Part shown: piece after piece, positions 11,201-21,095 of the stretch
Layout of the letters: every line of letters starts with the position of its first letter
Numbering within the stretch: the first letter of the stretch is position 1
Origin: Mesostigma viride
Taxonomy: Eukaryota > Streptophyta > Mesostigmatophyceae > Mesostigmatales > Mesostigmataceae
Direction: 5' to 3'
Length of the DNA stretch: 64,000 nt
NCBI GenBank assembly: GCA_009746045.1
Contig: RPFO01000026.1
Location: forward strand, 3,531,108 to 3,595,107
Translations under genes and position numbers: made by a program
Notes under the pieces: model-generated
What the model was told of the DNA's origin: nothing
Databases searched by the model: none
Seen by the model: only the letters and a program-made list of their open reading frames with translations

Positions 11201-11384
11201 CCGGGCATGTCAATTAGTGTCACATGTATGCTTCCACTTATTGTTTTAATGAAGATGCTGGTTTTTGTGGGAGCTACGTGGGACATGAACCTACTTTAGG
11301 CTATCTTGAATTATTCCTAATTCCGGCGAGAAGGGTCTTTCGCTACGTAGCTCAGGCTAGGTGTGTCTGGGCAGGGACGTAACA
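8266..11384 (+). repeat. LTR-B, 3' LTR split by a 2.5-kb insertion
   Basis: Bases 8266-8755 and 11290-11384 together match the solo LTR at 31225-31812 in inverse orientation. They begin TGTTACGTCCC and end GGGACGTAACA, a perfect terminal inverted repeat with TG...CA ends. The intact copy runs GCGCAA-CCTAC without interruption, whereas here 2,534 bases lie between GCGCAA and CCTAC. The upstream flank holds the polypurine tract and a truncated ORF of the same element. Confidence 0.8.
8756..11289 (+). repeat. tandem-repeat insertion inside LTR-B
   Basis: Three head-to-tail units each start TCGGGGTTCTTTG and end GGGACATGAA: 8756-10144, 10145-10727 (583 bp) and 10728-11289 (562 bp, about 20 bases shorter in the middle). 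The first unit carries about 840 extra bases (9182-10021) where the others have about 40. Each unit contains hairpins such as GCCGCT-GGATG-AGCGGC. Short ORFs are shared between units but look incidental. No transposase is present. No clear terminal inverted repeats were found. Confidence 0.75.
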
Positions 11385-13245
11385 CACGGTGCGCGCACCC
11401 CTTGCGGAAGTGGCCATGACGACTGCTTTTAGACGAAACGTGCTTTTAGACGAAACGTGACAAATCTGGCCCGCGGAAAGCAGAAAAAATGCTCGATTGT
11501 TGGAGAAAATTAGTTACTGATTCTAATTTATGGTGGGATGGTTGCGATCTATAATGTCGCAGGCTTTTTTTCTTTGCCATCGGCAGGGGGGGTCCGGCCT
11601 GAATTTCTGTCGGGATGAATAAGTATGTATAATGGATGCCTGCCGGTGTGATTGTCGATTGTTGCCAGTTTTGATGGTCGTAAGGAAAGCTAGTTTAATG
11701 ACGTTTCTAAAGCCGTAAAAATTCCCGCTGTTATCTTTACCTTTCCCGTCATTTTGCGGTAAGATAACATTAGGCCTGCGCGATGCGCGCCCAACCTCTC
11801 CATGAAAGGGTGGCCTTTCTGGTGCGCCTGGGCACGAATAGATGCCCGTTATGGTACGTTCTTGTATTAAACGTCTTAATCTAGCGTTTTCCTGCTTTCT
11901 TAGCTCGTTGAGCGTAAGCTTTTTGCCTTCTTTCCGGCCAGATGCTGCAAGGAAGTTGCGGGTCCTGGCGCTGCATCGCTGGATTCCTGGATGTCTTTTA
12001 GCAAGTTCGTCTGTGACGTGGCTGGCTTTCTGCAGCGCGTGGCCCGCAACCTGTCGGGAAGGTGCAATGCTTTTATTTCCATGCTTCTCTGAAATTTCTT
12101 TTGCTTAATAGACAGTTATGTTCGAGGAAATTCACGCGGTCTTCCTAAGCAGCGGCATCATTTTCCCCAGACACTGACGAGCTGGCACCTGTCTCCTAAA
12201 GAAAGTGGCTCGTGCTTGTTAGAAAGGAGGCAGTGTGCATTTTGCGGGACACAATGCTTTGGTGGCACATGCGTCAGGTAGGTTGTTCCAATGGTCTCTT
12301 CACCTTTCCCACTGAGTAAATGATAGCCTTTGTCATGCTAACCAGAGCAGCTAGCCACAGGTTGGCTGGATAAAAAGTCAGCTTATTTTCTCTTTATATA
12401 CTGCGTGTGTGGTCCTCCACGTACGTGTCCGGCTTGTTGGGCATTTTGGAAGAGGGTTTTTAATGTGTTGTTGGGTGGAACAACTTGGTTGTTGGCACAA
12501 AATCACACATTATTAGCCTGAGATAGGCATTACATATGCTGCTCAGGCGCGTCGTCCTACCAGCCTTGTTGTTAAGGGTAGACTCACAAGGCTGGCTGTG
12601 CCGATGGAGGGGTGGGGCGTATGACGCTCCGGACATCCTCCCCACACTCCGTGATCAAAGTGGGCATGTTTTTGGGTGTCCAGGGTAGCAAAACAGATGT
12701 CATTTTGGCTCAGCACTAGCTCAATTCTCTTTTAGCGTCTACCCAGGTGGCATCACAGGAAAATCAATAACTTGAGCTACGCTTGTCAGAATGAGCTCAA
12801 ACTTTGGGGTTGTGTTTCCCCCCACTCAGTGGAATTTCACATGTATGGATGACCCCATTCGATGTGTCGATGATTTGATTTATTTTTTTTGGCTCAAAAA
12901 AGTACCCATTTTGCGGGGAAATTAATAACTCAAACAAACGTGATTATTTTGACCATGTGAATAGCCCAGATTTTTTAGAAGTGGGGGAACTTTGCAGGAA
13001 TGTATGGGCAGGTCATTTGGATAAGTGGTTTGTCTTGGGCAAAATATCTCATATATAGCGTCTTTTTCTATTTTTAGCTCGCCACCGGTGCGTGGTTGGG
13101 AGTAGTACCCCCAACAAGTGGTGGCATGAATGTCCAAACATCATATTTATGGTACTCAATCATTACTAGATGGTTCCCAAGTGCATTGGAACTGATATTC
13201 AGTTTTTCAGGCTTTTGGACGTGCGAGTCCCCTTAATTAAGCATG
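11385..13245 (+). repeat. dispersed repeat R1, copy 1
   Basis: Aligns along its whole length with 42478-44315 at clearly diverged but continuous similarity. It begins at GGTGCGCGCACC (a perfect 12-base palindrome) and ends near CCCCTTAATT. Shared landmarks are TTTCTATTTTTAGCTC, a quasi-palindrome around GTAGTACCCCC and a CAAGTGGTGG box. A 71-codon minus-strand ORF (12922-13137) has a 71-codon counterpart in copy 2. No known transposon protein is recognisable. Confidence 0.65.
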
Positions 13246-14056
13246 TCCGCCAAGGTCATGATGGGAGGAGCATCGCCGGCCAGGCCAGCAGGGGCTGGCT
13301 TGGCGGCAATGTCCTTCACCGCCTGGGCGGTGAGGCCTGCGGTGTTCTGCAGGACCTCGATAGCGATGGCATTGTCCGTCGACGCTGGTCGATGTCGCGG
13401 AGCTGGGCGGTGATGGCGTCGGAGGTGGGGGTGGTACGTGGCGGTGGAGGAGGCGAGGAGGGTGGAGGTGGCGGTGGAGATGGTGGAGAGGAGGTGGAAG
13501 CTCGGCAGCCAGCGTGCTGCCCATGGCCGCCACATCTGCAGCAATGGGGGCCACGTGCTGCTCGAGGGCCTCAGGACTTGAGGAGTGAGCGGATGGAGGA
13601 TTCGGTTAACCTGGGTTAAGGTGGTGGTGAGGGGCGTGGGGGGCCAAAGCTCCTCGAGGGAGCGGCCAAGGAGGGAGAAAAGGACGCGTTGCTGAAGGCA
13701 TGGGGGCGGCGGCATTTGAGGATGGGGTCGAAGGTGTGGGTGCGTCTCTGGAAAGAATCGGTGAGGCGGCCCTGATGGAAGAGTTGCTTGCACATCTCGA
13801 GAAGCGAGGCATACGATCCGAAAAACACGTAGCTCAGGATCTTGTCGGGGTTGAGCTTGTCAAAAAAGCCGGGCTGGCTGGCGTCAAAGTCGAACGCTTC
13901 CCAGGTCGGCTCGGCAGGGCGACTGCGCTTGGGTTCAGGCGACGCTGCTGGTGAGGCGAGCCCGAGAGGGGGCTGGGCGACCACTAGAGCTTGGCTAGTG
14001 GCGCCGCTGCCTTCTGGGCCGGTGGGCGAAAGCCGGAGCTGCAGACGTATTTTCAT
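13233..14056 (-). pseudogene. gag-like gene remnant, frameshifted
   Basis: Reading the minus strand, an N-terminal Pro/Ser-rich part is followed by a well-ordered stretch (AFDFDASQPGFFDKLN, then DKILSYVFFGSYASLLEMC), then a Pro-rich middle, and finally LQNTAGLTAQAVKDIAAK, which is shared with 6010-6366. At least two frame changes interrupt it. The arrangement resembles a retroelement gag or ORF1 protein, but I cannot assign it to a named family. Confidence 0.5.
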
Positions 14057-14286
14057 TGCTGAGCGCAGCCGCCAGGCTGCGTTGCGTCGAGAGGCGTTTG
14101 CTCATCGTGTATTGCGTAACAGCTGCGGAAAATTACATCAGCATGTGCGTCGTAGAAAGACGCGTCGATTGTGATATTCACGGCTAAATTCGGTGCTCAA
14201 ACGTGAAAGTTATGAGCTCCGCCGTCAGCCATGGCTACCTTGTGGCTCGTGACAACCAGGACCTAGATTAATTAATTAATTAATTA
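14057..14286. other. short spacer with TTAATTAA tract
   Basis: No gene seen. It ends in a run of TTAA/TAAT repeats (14268-14288) immediately outside the terminal inverted repeat. Confidence 0.4.
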
Positions 14287-15438
14287 ATAGACACGTGACT
14301 GCGTCACGTGAGCATAAGTCCTCAGTGGGAGGGGAACATGGGATGGAATGGATGGTATAAGCTATCTAGGTCCTAGTTACAGGGGTGTGGGCACCGCGGC
14401 CCGAGTCGCTATGAATGCCATACTTGGTCACACGCGGAGCCCCCACAGGCTTGGGGGTGGTCTCCTTCATCACTACTTGCCATCTATCCTTGCGCACCAT
14501 CTGCCTCCATATTACAGACAAACCAGGAGGCTGCCCGGGGGTGAGCCCGTCACGTCTAGTGTAGCACATGTCCATGCCGAGTCTATCACGAAAAGTCCAC
14601 GGGTGGCGGCCCGTGCCGCGCGCGGCCGGGGGCACGCCAGGTGAGGACATATCGCCCAGGCTGGGCGGGCTTGGTGCCAGCTAGTCTATCTGATGTATCT
14701 ACCTGATCTGTGCGGGCCAGGTGCCCGGCTAGGCCCAGGCGCCTGTGCCTAATAATGTGGGAAACATAGGGCAAATCAGCGTACAAATCCTCATTACTAA
14801 TGTGCAAACCAAGGGGGATGTTAAGGGCCTGGCGCAGCATCTTGGTGACGGTGCCGTCGAGTCGTTGCTCCAGCTCCTGCGTCAGTGTCCAGTGTCCACG
14901 TCTCGGCGCCGTAGGTCAGGATCGTCAGAATGACGACCTTGAAGAGGTCACGCTTGACGATCCGGGGTAGGGCGGGGTTGCTCCACCAGCGGCGGTGGTC
15001 ATGGAGGTGCGCCCACGCCATGCCGATCCGTGTCGTCATGTCGTCCTCGCAGTTGGGAAGCCAACTGCCGAACAGCTTGAAGCGGCCTGAAGGAGGGTAG
15101 TTGACCTCGGCATCGTCTAAGAGGCGGAGTGTGGGTGGGGGCCCTGCCATGCCGAGGGCCAGGGCCTCCGTTTTGGGGCTGATTTCTAGACCAACCGCCC
15201 GAGCCTCGAGCGCCAGGCAGTCCAGCCAAAGTTGGGCAGACTCCGGCTTCTCGATTAGCGTGATGTCGTCGGCATAAATGAGGTCAGCTAGTAAATTCTG
15301 CTGGTTAGTCGGCCCCCCTTCCCCAAGCTCGTTCGTGATCGCTACGCCCTAGGACCTAGATAGCTTACACCATCCATTCCATCCCATGTTTCCCTCCCAC
15401 TGAGGACTTATGCTCACGTGACGTAGTCACGTGTCTAT
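14287..15438. mobile_element. TIR element enclosing a LINE fragment
   Basis: Bases 14287-14376 and 15349-15438 are inverted copies with about three mismatches in 90. They run from a palindromic outer end (CACGTGAC-TGC-GTCACGTG) to an inner end at CTAGGTCCTAG. The roughly 970 bases between them are LINE reverse-transcriptase sequence from edge to edge. The flanks are TTAA-rich, so a target duplication cannot be delimited. No transposase is present, so the element would be non-autonomous. Confidence 0.65.
14385..15348 (-). pseudogene. LINE (non-LTR retrotransposon) RT C-terminal fragment
   Basis: On the minus strand the translation starts inside RT with NLLADLIYADDITLIE (catalytic YADD, about 15275). 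It continues with GLEISPKTE, then FKLFGSWLPNCEDD, RIGMAWAHLHDHRRWW and LTYGAETWTL, the classic LINE thumb region. RHRRLGLAGHLAR follows, then a tail WRQMVRKDRWQVVM near 14440. At least two frameshifts are present and the 5' half is missing. The tail resembles the fragment at 32040-32180. Confidence 0.8.
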
Positions 15439-16977
15439 TCATTAATTAACTAATCTATAGGTCAAAACGTTGAAAATAGGTGTTGTATAAGTTATACAGC
15501 GTCAAACATGCATCAAACATCATGACTGGATGACCTAATATGACTGAATCAGGCAGCCATAGCCAAAGCATCATCCACTCTCACAACGTGTTGAGCACAT
15601 GCCTCGTGGGAAGGGAGGTGCATGCTGGGTTTTCATTCCATAACGCACGCAATACTGAAAGAAAGAGGCACGTGTAATGAAAGGCTTGATTAGGTTGAGT
15701 GATCCGTGAGCGTACATGCAGGCAAAGATGACGCTGGAATGCATGCTAGCAAATGGTGGCAGGATGCTAACAACACATGATTATACACCATGATTATGGG
15801 CACCTAGCTGATCTTCTTGCACAATTAATTAATTAATCAACGCAGTATAAACCATCAACATCCAATCCTCACGATATATGCACGGCTTGACGACGTATAC
15901 AGCACCTAAATACTGCACAACTGCAACCTGCTATGGCTGACATGCAAGCAACGTCGAGTAGGATGGCGGTCTTAGAGAGGCTGGGCAGAGGTTGGTAGAA
16001 ACAAGTGGAAAACTGGCAGAAACTAGGTAGAAACACGATATACTTACGCCTGCAAGCACTATTGAGCCGGTGGCAGATCGAGGCCATTTCCAGGAAAATA
16101 CAGCATACCGTAGCAATAGCCACGGTCACGCCTTACGCTATTTGCAGGCACCATCATGCCCGGAGCTACCCAATAAAAGTCTGCACAAATCTCGGTTTAG
16201 CCGAGCGTCCGGGCGTTCGGAATGAATAAACATGTGTTAAGAAGTCGAAACACCATGGAAATACCAAGCATGGTGCCGCAGCAGACCCGAGTCTTGACGT
16301 AATAATATGTATGCCGGTTTCCAGGGTTTCCGCATGAAAGTTGGGTGAGAAACTGGAAAAAACTACGTTTCCTTTGCCCCAGTACCTCAATAAACTCGTA
16401 GAAACCTAATTATCAACCTTTGAACGCATCATCATGGTCGCGCCACCCAACAGCCACTGAAATTCGCGCGAAAACTGGCGAGATCTACCTGCCGCCATCG
16501 CCGTCGTCTTCACCTTCGTCCCGCGAAAATGCCTGATTTCAGTGGTACATATTTGTTTGCAGCTGTCACCAAAAAAATACCAAAAATACCAGGATTTTTT
16601 CTTGAATTCTATGAGATGTTTCTGACCTGTATTAAGTTAAGTATAGTTAAGTTTCAGACCAAAAATCGCATGTTTAATAGGCTTGCCGCGTGTCAGATTA
16701 CATACAACGCGATACATCGCGTTCTAACCCTACAACGCGATGTATCGCGTTGTAAAAAAATATGGGTTAAGGTAGACGGTAGTATGCTGAGCCATACACG
16801 GTGCATGCTACGAAGGCCATGCTAGGTGGCTAGGCCATACAGCATTGCCGTCAGAAAGCAACAAACGTGAAAACGCTAGCTGCCCAAATCTGAGGTTCCG
16901 CGGAACACAGCCTGTTCACGTCATACAGCATGTTCACGTCAACATGATTCACGCAATCACCCTACTAGATCTGAACC
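15439..16977. other. unassigned AT-rich DNA
   Basis: No convincing gene. It contains a TTAATTAATTAA tract near 15825, and short ORFs here show no recognisable domain. The palindrome pair at 16704-16757 is listed separately. Confidence 0.4.
16704..16757. repeat. two tandem hairpins, ACAACGCGAT-AC/GT-ATCGCGTT
   Basis: Two copies about 35 bases apart. The second has perfect 10-base arms (ACAACGCGAT / ATCGCGTTGT) with a 2-base centre. The first is the same with AC in the centre and one mismatch at its end. Confidence 0.7.
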
Positions 16978-17265
16978 TTGCTCCTCACCTTCGACACCAT
17001 GGCGGATAAGATGGAGTTCCTCAAGTGTCGCAAGCGGCTTGGGGGGACCGCCTACACGCTGGACGACGACTTGACCTTGACGCAGCAACAACGGCGATGG
17101 GAGTTATGGCCGACCTACCTCCAGCTTCGGCAGACGGCGGGGCAGAAGCCGGTCTACTGGAAGGGGGCCGGGACATCTACGTCGCCCACAAGCCCTGGCA
17201 GGCGACCCCTGCAACCCCAGCCACCCCAGCCACCCCAGCCTAGGGAATATATAGCAGTAGTGTAG
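16978..17265 (+). pseudogene. retrotransposon ORF1-like fragment
   Basis: The translation contains FDTMADKMEFLKCRKRL, a Thr-Ala-Tyr and Asp-rich turn (LDDDLTLTQQQRR), then KPVYWKG and, one frame on, RDIYVAHKPWQ. This spacing of an ADK helix, DDDLT loop and terminal basic strand resembles the C-terminal part of ORF1-type nucleic-acid chaperones of non-LTR elements. The frame break falls at a G5 run (17163-17167). The family assignment is tentative. Confidence 0.4.
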
Positions 17266-18204
17266 ACTAGAAAGCTTAGTGACGTGGCCATGTATGCCTA
17301 CGTGATGGGCCCACACCCGCCCTTGCAATAGCCGTAGCAATGTCGAGTCATGCTTTGCCCATGCAGGGAGTTACTCCCTGCTGAGAGGCCATGTGTACCC
17401 TAGCTATAGCCTAGCCACATACCTTCCACCCCATATGTCATGCAGGCCTTCTAGGCCCTCTCCTCAAGCCCCCCCTGGGTGCCTGTGCTTGTTTAGGAGG
17501 CATGAACCATCATGGAGGTGCAGGTGCACCTAGTGCACCCAGAGCAGGTGATAGTTGTACATCCTACACCTGCAGGTTGTCGCCCTGATTGTATTACAAA
17601 CCCATAGATGCCCCTTTCTCAGGGCTATGTGTTACATATGCTCCCCACGGAGCTATGATTTTAATTAATTAATTAATCTGAACCTACTCGTATACACCGC
17701 CCGCATTGGTAGGAATACTAAATAATTATGAGGCTGGGCGCCGGCCAGCTGCAAACGATAAATAAAACAAAAGAATTTTAATTAACTAATTCCCGAGTGT
17801 ACTGACCTGTAGTTTTTGAAACTACCAAACAAATAAAGAAAGTGTAAATAAATTGTTTGACTGCCAAGAGCGCTTCTTTTGCGGTAAAAAACAAAGAAAT
17901 ATTAAATCTCTGGCTGAAAAATGTGCTTTTACTAGCCGTAATAGCAGTGCATCCGGCTGGGTTATACAAAACAAACAAAGAATTATTAAATTTCGCAGCC
18001 GGTTTAACGGTTGTTCGGTAACCAAACAAACAAACTAATAATTAATTAATTGGGCGGACACAGTAGCACTTTCAACCAATAAAATGCTAATGTCTAATTC
18101 CGAAGGGCCTTTTGGCTGAACTGAATTAAAACTACCAATGCGGGCGGTGTAGTATTCCCATGAGGAGCCACACCTGTGACACCCACACAAACAAGTACTA
18201 ATGG
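17266..18204. other. unassigned, AT-rich, with a short dispersed repeat
   Basis: No gene seen. About 17525-17680 (including TGCCCC...CTCAGGG and CTCCCCACGGAG) resembles 31820-31935 and 32283-32335, so it belongs to a small dispersed repeat family. TTAATTAATTAATTAA tracts occur at about 17659, 17778 and 18040. Confidence 0.45.
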
Positions 18205-19242
18205 TCATGCTAATGGGCGTTCGCACCATCGCACCACCAAAGTCGAATTATGCGGCACCCAATTCGGATCATTCACCGCCGCGTCGGGTTCCCGCAACGA
18301 CCTCAGATCCGCCTCCTGCACAAACAGTGGCGTGTGCAGTGTGAGCTGGTTCCGATTCCCCGCCGCCAACCACTCGTCGAACGGATAGCACTCCGCCTCC
18401 CCCTTGGCCTGCCTTCCCCCCTTGACCACGACCGGGCCGTTCGCACGGATCTGCGCGAATATCCGCTCGGCGCCCTTACGATGATACAGCAGTGCTTGGG
18501 TGCCCCAGACGAGCCCGCCTGGACGATATATCGTGTATTCGTTACTACTCGCCCCCAAATTCAGCGTCATGAGCGGCCTGTCAAATTTGCACCGCTCGTA
18601 ATTGAGCCGGCCCAGATTCAGCACATCCCACGGCTGCAACTGTGGCGCTGCCTGGACCAGCTTCTCGATCAGCTCCTGGATCACCCCCAAGTCCACCACC
18701 GCGCCCCCAAACACAGCCGCGTCATCCTCCAATACCAGCAGAAAATCCGCCCTGCTGTGCTCGAGGAAGAACCGGATCATGCGCGCGTGGCCCAGAAACA
18801 CAGCCGCATCCTCGTACCGATGCATTGCGCGCGAACGGAAGCCCTCATACTGGCGGAAGCGCTTCGCACACTTCCAGACCCGGTAATATTCGCCGGCCCC
18901 AGAGAAAGGATCGAACGCCATCGGGGCCGGGAAGGCAACGCGGTGGACATCAGGCATGCCGATGGCCTGCGCCAACCAGCGCGCACGGTCCAGGCGCACG
19001 GGGGCCGTTAGCACGAGTGGCACCAAGGTGAGGCCGGAGCCTGGGAGGGTCACCAACTGGGGCTCCCAGTCCACGTGGGTGAAAGGCAACAGCAGCGGCG
19101 CACGGATGGCCCCATTTCTGGGCGACTCGTTGGTAAGGGAGTGCGCGGGAGGCAGCACAAGCGCGGACAGCGCGAGTGCCAGCAGCAAGGGGGCCCAGTA
19201 GGAAGGGAACATGGCGGGGGGTGACTTGGGTCGTCGATGCAA
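18205..19242 (-). CDS. GT25-like glycosyltransferase, secretory pathway
   Basis: An intact 345-codon, GC-rich, intronless ORF and the only host-type gene clearly visible. An N-terminal hydrophobic stretch (PLLLALALSALVL, about residues 18-30) is a signal peptide or signal anchor, so the enzyme probably acts in the ER or Golgi lumen. The core contains FLLVLEDDAAVF near residue 170, the LEDD metal-binding motif of GT25-type transferases, then WDVLNLGR, an RKGAERIF helix and PFDEWLAAG, in the order seen in that family. Sugar donor and acceptor cannot be told. The ATG 30 bases downstream (19212) puts the hydrophobic stretch closer to the start and is an equally good start. It is immediately followed on its 5' side by a long minisatellite. 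Confidence 0.65.
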   Translation of the reverse strand: MHRRPKSPPAMFPSYWAPLLLALALSALVLPPAHSLTNESPRNGAIRAPLLLPFTHVDWEPQLVTLPGSGLTLVPLVLTAPVRLDRARWLAQAIGMPDVHRVAFPAPMAFDPFSGAGEYYRVWKCAKRFRQYEGFRSRAMHRYEDAAVFLGHARMIRFFLEHSRADFLLVLEDDAAVFGGAVVDLGVIQELIEKLVQAAPQLQPWDVLNLGRLNYERCKFDRPLMTLNLGASSNEYTIYRPGGLVWGTQALLYHRKGAERIFAQIRANGPVVVKGGRQAKGEAECYPFDEWLAAGNRNQLTLHTPLFVQEADLRSLREPDAAVNDPNWVPHNSTLVVRWCERPLA

Positions 19243-19316
19243 TGCCCGTGATGTTGGTCGTGGGTGCCCTATGACTTCGGAGATCGGTACCCCGTGAGCC
19301 TCCCAGTTAAGGCACC

Positions 19317-19640
19317 TTGGTGAATGGACGAATGGACGAATGGACGAACGGACGAACGGACGAACGGACGAACGGACGAACGGGACGAACGGACGAACGG
19401 GACGAACGGACGAAAGGACGAAAGGACGAACGGACGAACGGACGAACGGACGAATGGACGAATGGACGAACGGACGAACGGACGAATGGACGAACGGACG
19501 AACGGACGAACGGACGAATGGACGAATGGACGAATGGACGAATGGACGAATGGACGAATGGACGAATGGACGAATGGACGAATGGACGAATGGACGAATG
19601 GACGAATGGACGAATGGACGAATGGACGAATGGACGGGTG
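19317..19640. repeat. 8-bp minisatellite (GAATGGAC / GAACGGAC)
   Basis: About 40 copies of an 8-base unit, GAAYGGAC with occasional GAAAGGAC and GGGACGAAC variants. The left half mixes variants; the right half is a homogeneous GAATGGAC run. The long ORFs it produces in three frames (repeated DEWTNGRM) are repeat artefacts. Confidence 0.95.
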
Positions 19641-19693
19641 ATAAATGGGCGATAAAGTGGGCGAATGAAGGGGTGACAAGTGGATTAAGGCTT

Positions 19694-19993
19694 GGATAGA
19701 TGGATGGATGGATGGATGGATGGATGGATGGATGGATGGATGGATGGATGGATGGATGGATGGATGGATGGATGGATGGATGGATGGATGGATGGATGGA
19801 TGGATGGGTGGGTGGGTGGGTGGGTGGGTGGGTGGGTGGGTGGGTGGGTGGGTGGGTGGGTGGGTGGGTGGGTGGGTGGGTGGGTGGGTGGGTGGGTGGG
19901 TGGGTGGGTGGGTGGGTGGGTGGGTGGGTGGGTGGGTGGGTGGGTGGATGGATGGATGGATGGATGGATGGATGGATGGATGGATGGATGGAT
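19694..19993. repeat. sandwich microsatellite (GGAT)n-(GGGT)n-(GGAT)n
   Basis: A GATG tetranucleotide run to about 19806, then about 35 GGGT units to about 19945, then GATG units again to 19993. The three blocks stay in the same 4-base register. Confidence 0.95.
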
Positions 19994-20560
19994 TAATACA
20001 GTGATAGCGGCAACAGAGGCGGCCGGTCGAATCAACCTCTTCTGGTTTGGTGGCCTGCAGGGGATGTCACGCGTGGGTGAGAGCAAGGGGATGCGTCGGC
20101 ACGTCATGCCACGTGGCACGCATTCGGTCAACGAGACAGTTCAAGGGTTAGTCATGGTGCATGGGGGGTCCATGGTAGCCGGGGGTCCATTGTTGCTGGG
20201 GGTCCACTGAAGCTGGGGGGCCATGGTAGCCAGGTCATGCAGTTCATAGAGAGCAGCTCAACACACACAGATCTGCCCAGCTCTGCTGTGCTCATCTCGC
20301 GGCAACACGCCGAAAGGCCGTAGGCATGTCCCGCGCGCAGCCAAGGTCGTCAGGGCAACGATTGCGAGGAGAGGACATCTGACCCTGTGGCGCCTGGTGC
20401 CCCTGATACCATGCAGGGACAGAAAGGAAGGCCTGGGTCATGGGATGCCTGGGCTACAGGGGGGCTCCTCGAAGGTGCTTAAGGGGGCTTCCTGGGCTCA
20501 AGTATATATTCAACAGAGTCTGGGGGGGGCATCCTTGCTCTCAACACACCGGCTACTATC
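19994..20560. other. unassigned
   Basis: No gene seen. Around 20155-20235 the phrase TAGCCGGGGGTCCA / GGGGGTCCA is repeated loosely three times. Confidence 0.4.
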
Positions 20561-20562
20561 GA

Positions 20563-20770
20563 AGCCCACACTATACGTTACAGTGCAATAACCATGCGCA
20601 TAGCCTGAACGAGCTTCCCAAGGCAGCTCGAAGCCCACAATGTATGTGAGAATTAGATAACCATACACATAGCCTGAACGAGCTTCCCAAGGCAGCTCGA
20701 AGCCCACAATGTATGTGAGAATCAGACAACCATACGCATAGCCTGAACGAGCTTTCCAAGGCAGCCCACT
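20563..20770. repeat. 69-bp tandem repeat, three copies
   Basis: Units contain AACGAGCTTCCCAAGGCAGC and CCATACRCATAGCCTG. Because 69 is a multiple of three, an ORF on the minus strand reads through as a 23-residue repeat, probably by chance. Confidence 0.85.
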
Positions 20771-20861
20771 CATGTCGTGAGCTCTGCTACCAGACCAAAA
20801 GGAAAAGGCGGTGTGCGTAGATACACGCAAGGTTCCCTGCGCCCAACCGCGCCTCAACCGC

Positions 20862-21095
20862 AACCTGCACCTACCCGCAACCTGCACCTACCCGCAACCT
20901 GCCCCCACACACAACCTGCCCCAACACGCAACCTGCCCCTACACACAACCTGCCCCCACATGCAACCTGCCCCAACACACAACCTGCCCCCACACGCAAC
21001 CTGCCCCCACCCGCAACCTGCCCCTACACACAACCTGCCCCAACACGCAACCTGCCCCCACATGCAACCTGCCCCCACATGCAACCTGCCCCTCC
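20862..21095. repeat. 17-bp minisatellite (AACCTGCCCCYACACRC)
   Basis: About fourteen copies of a 17-base unit beginning with AACCTGC. As 17 is not a multiple of three, all three frames give the same 17-residue peptide pattern, explaining the overlapping ORFs. Confidence 0.9.

Noticed and set aside
19317-20210. ORFs with DEWTNGRM, MDGW or PSIH repeats
   Set aside because: Products of 8-base and 4-base repeats open in several frames at once; no gene signals.
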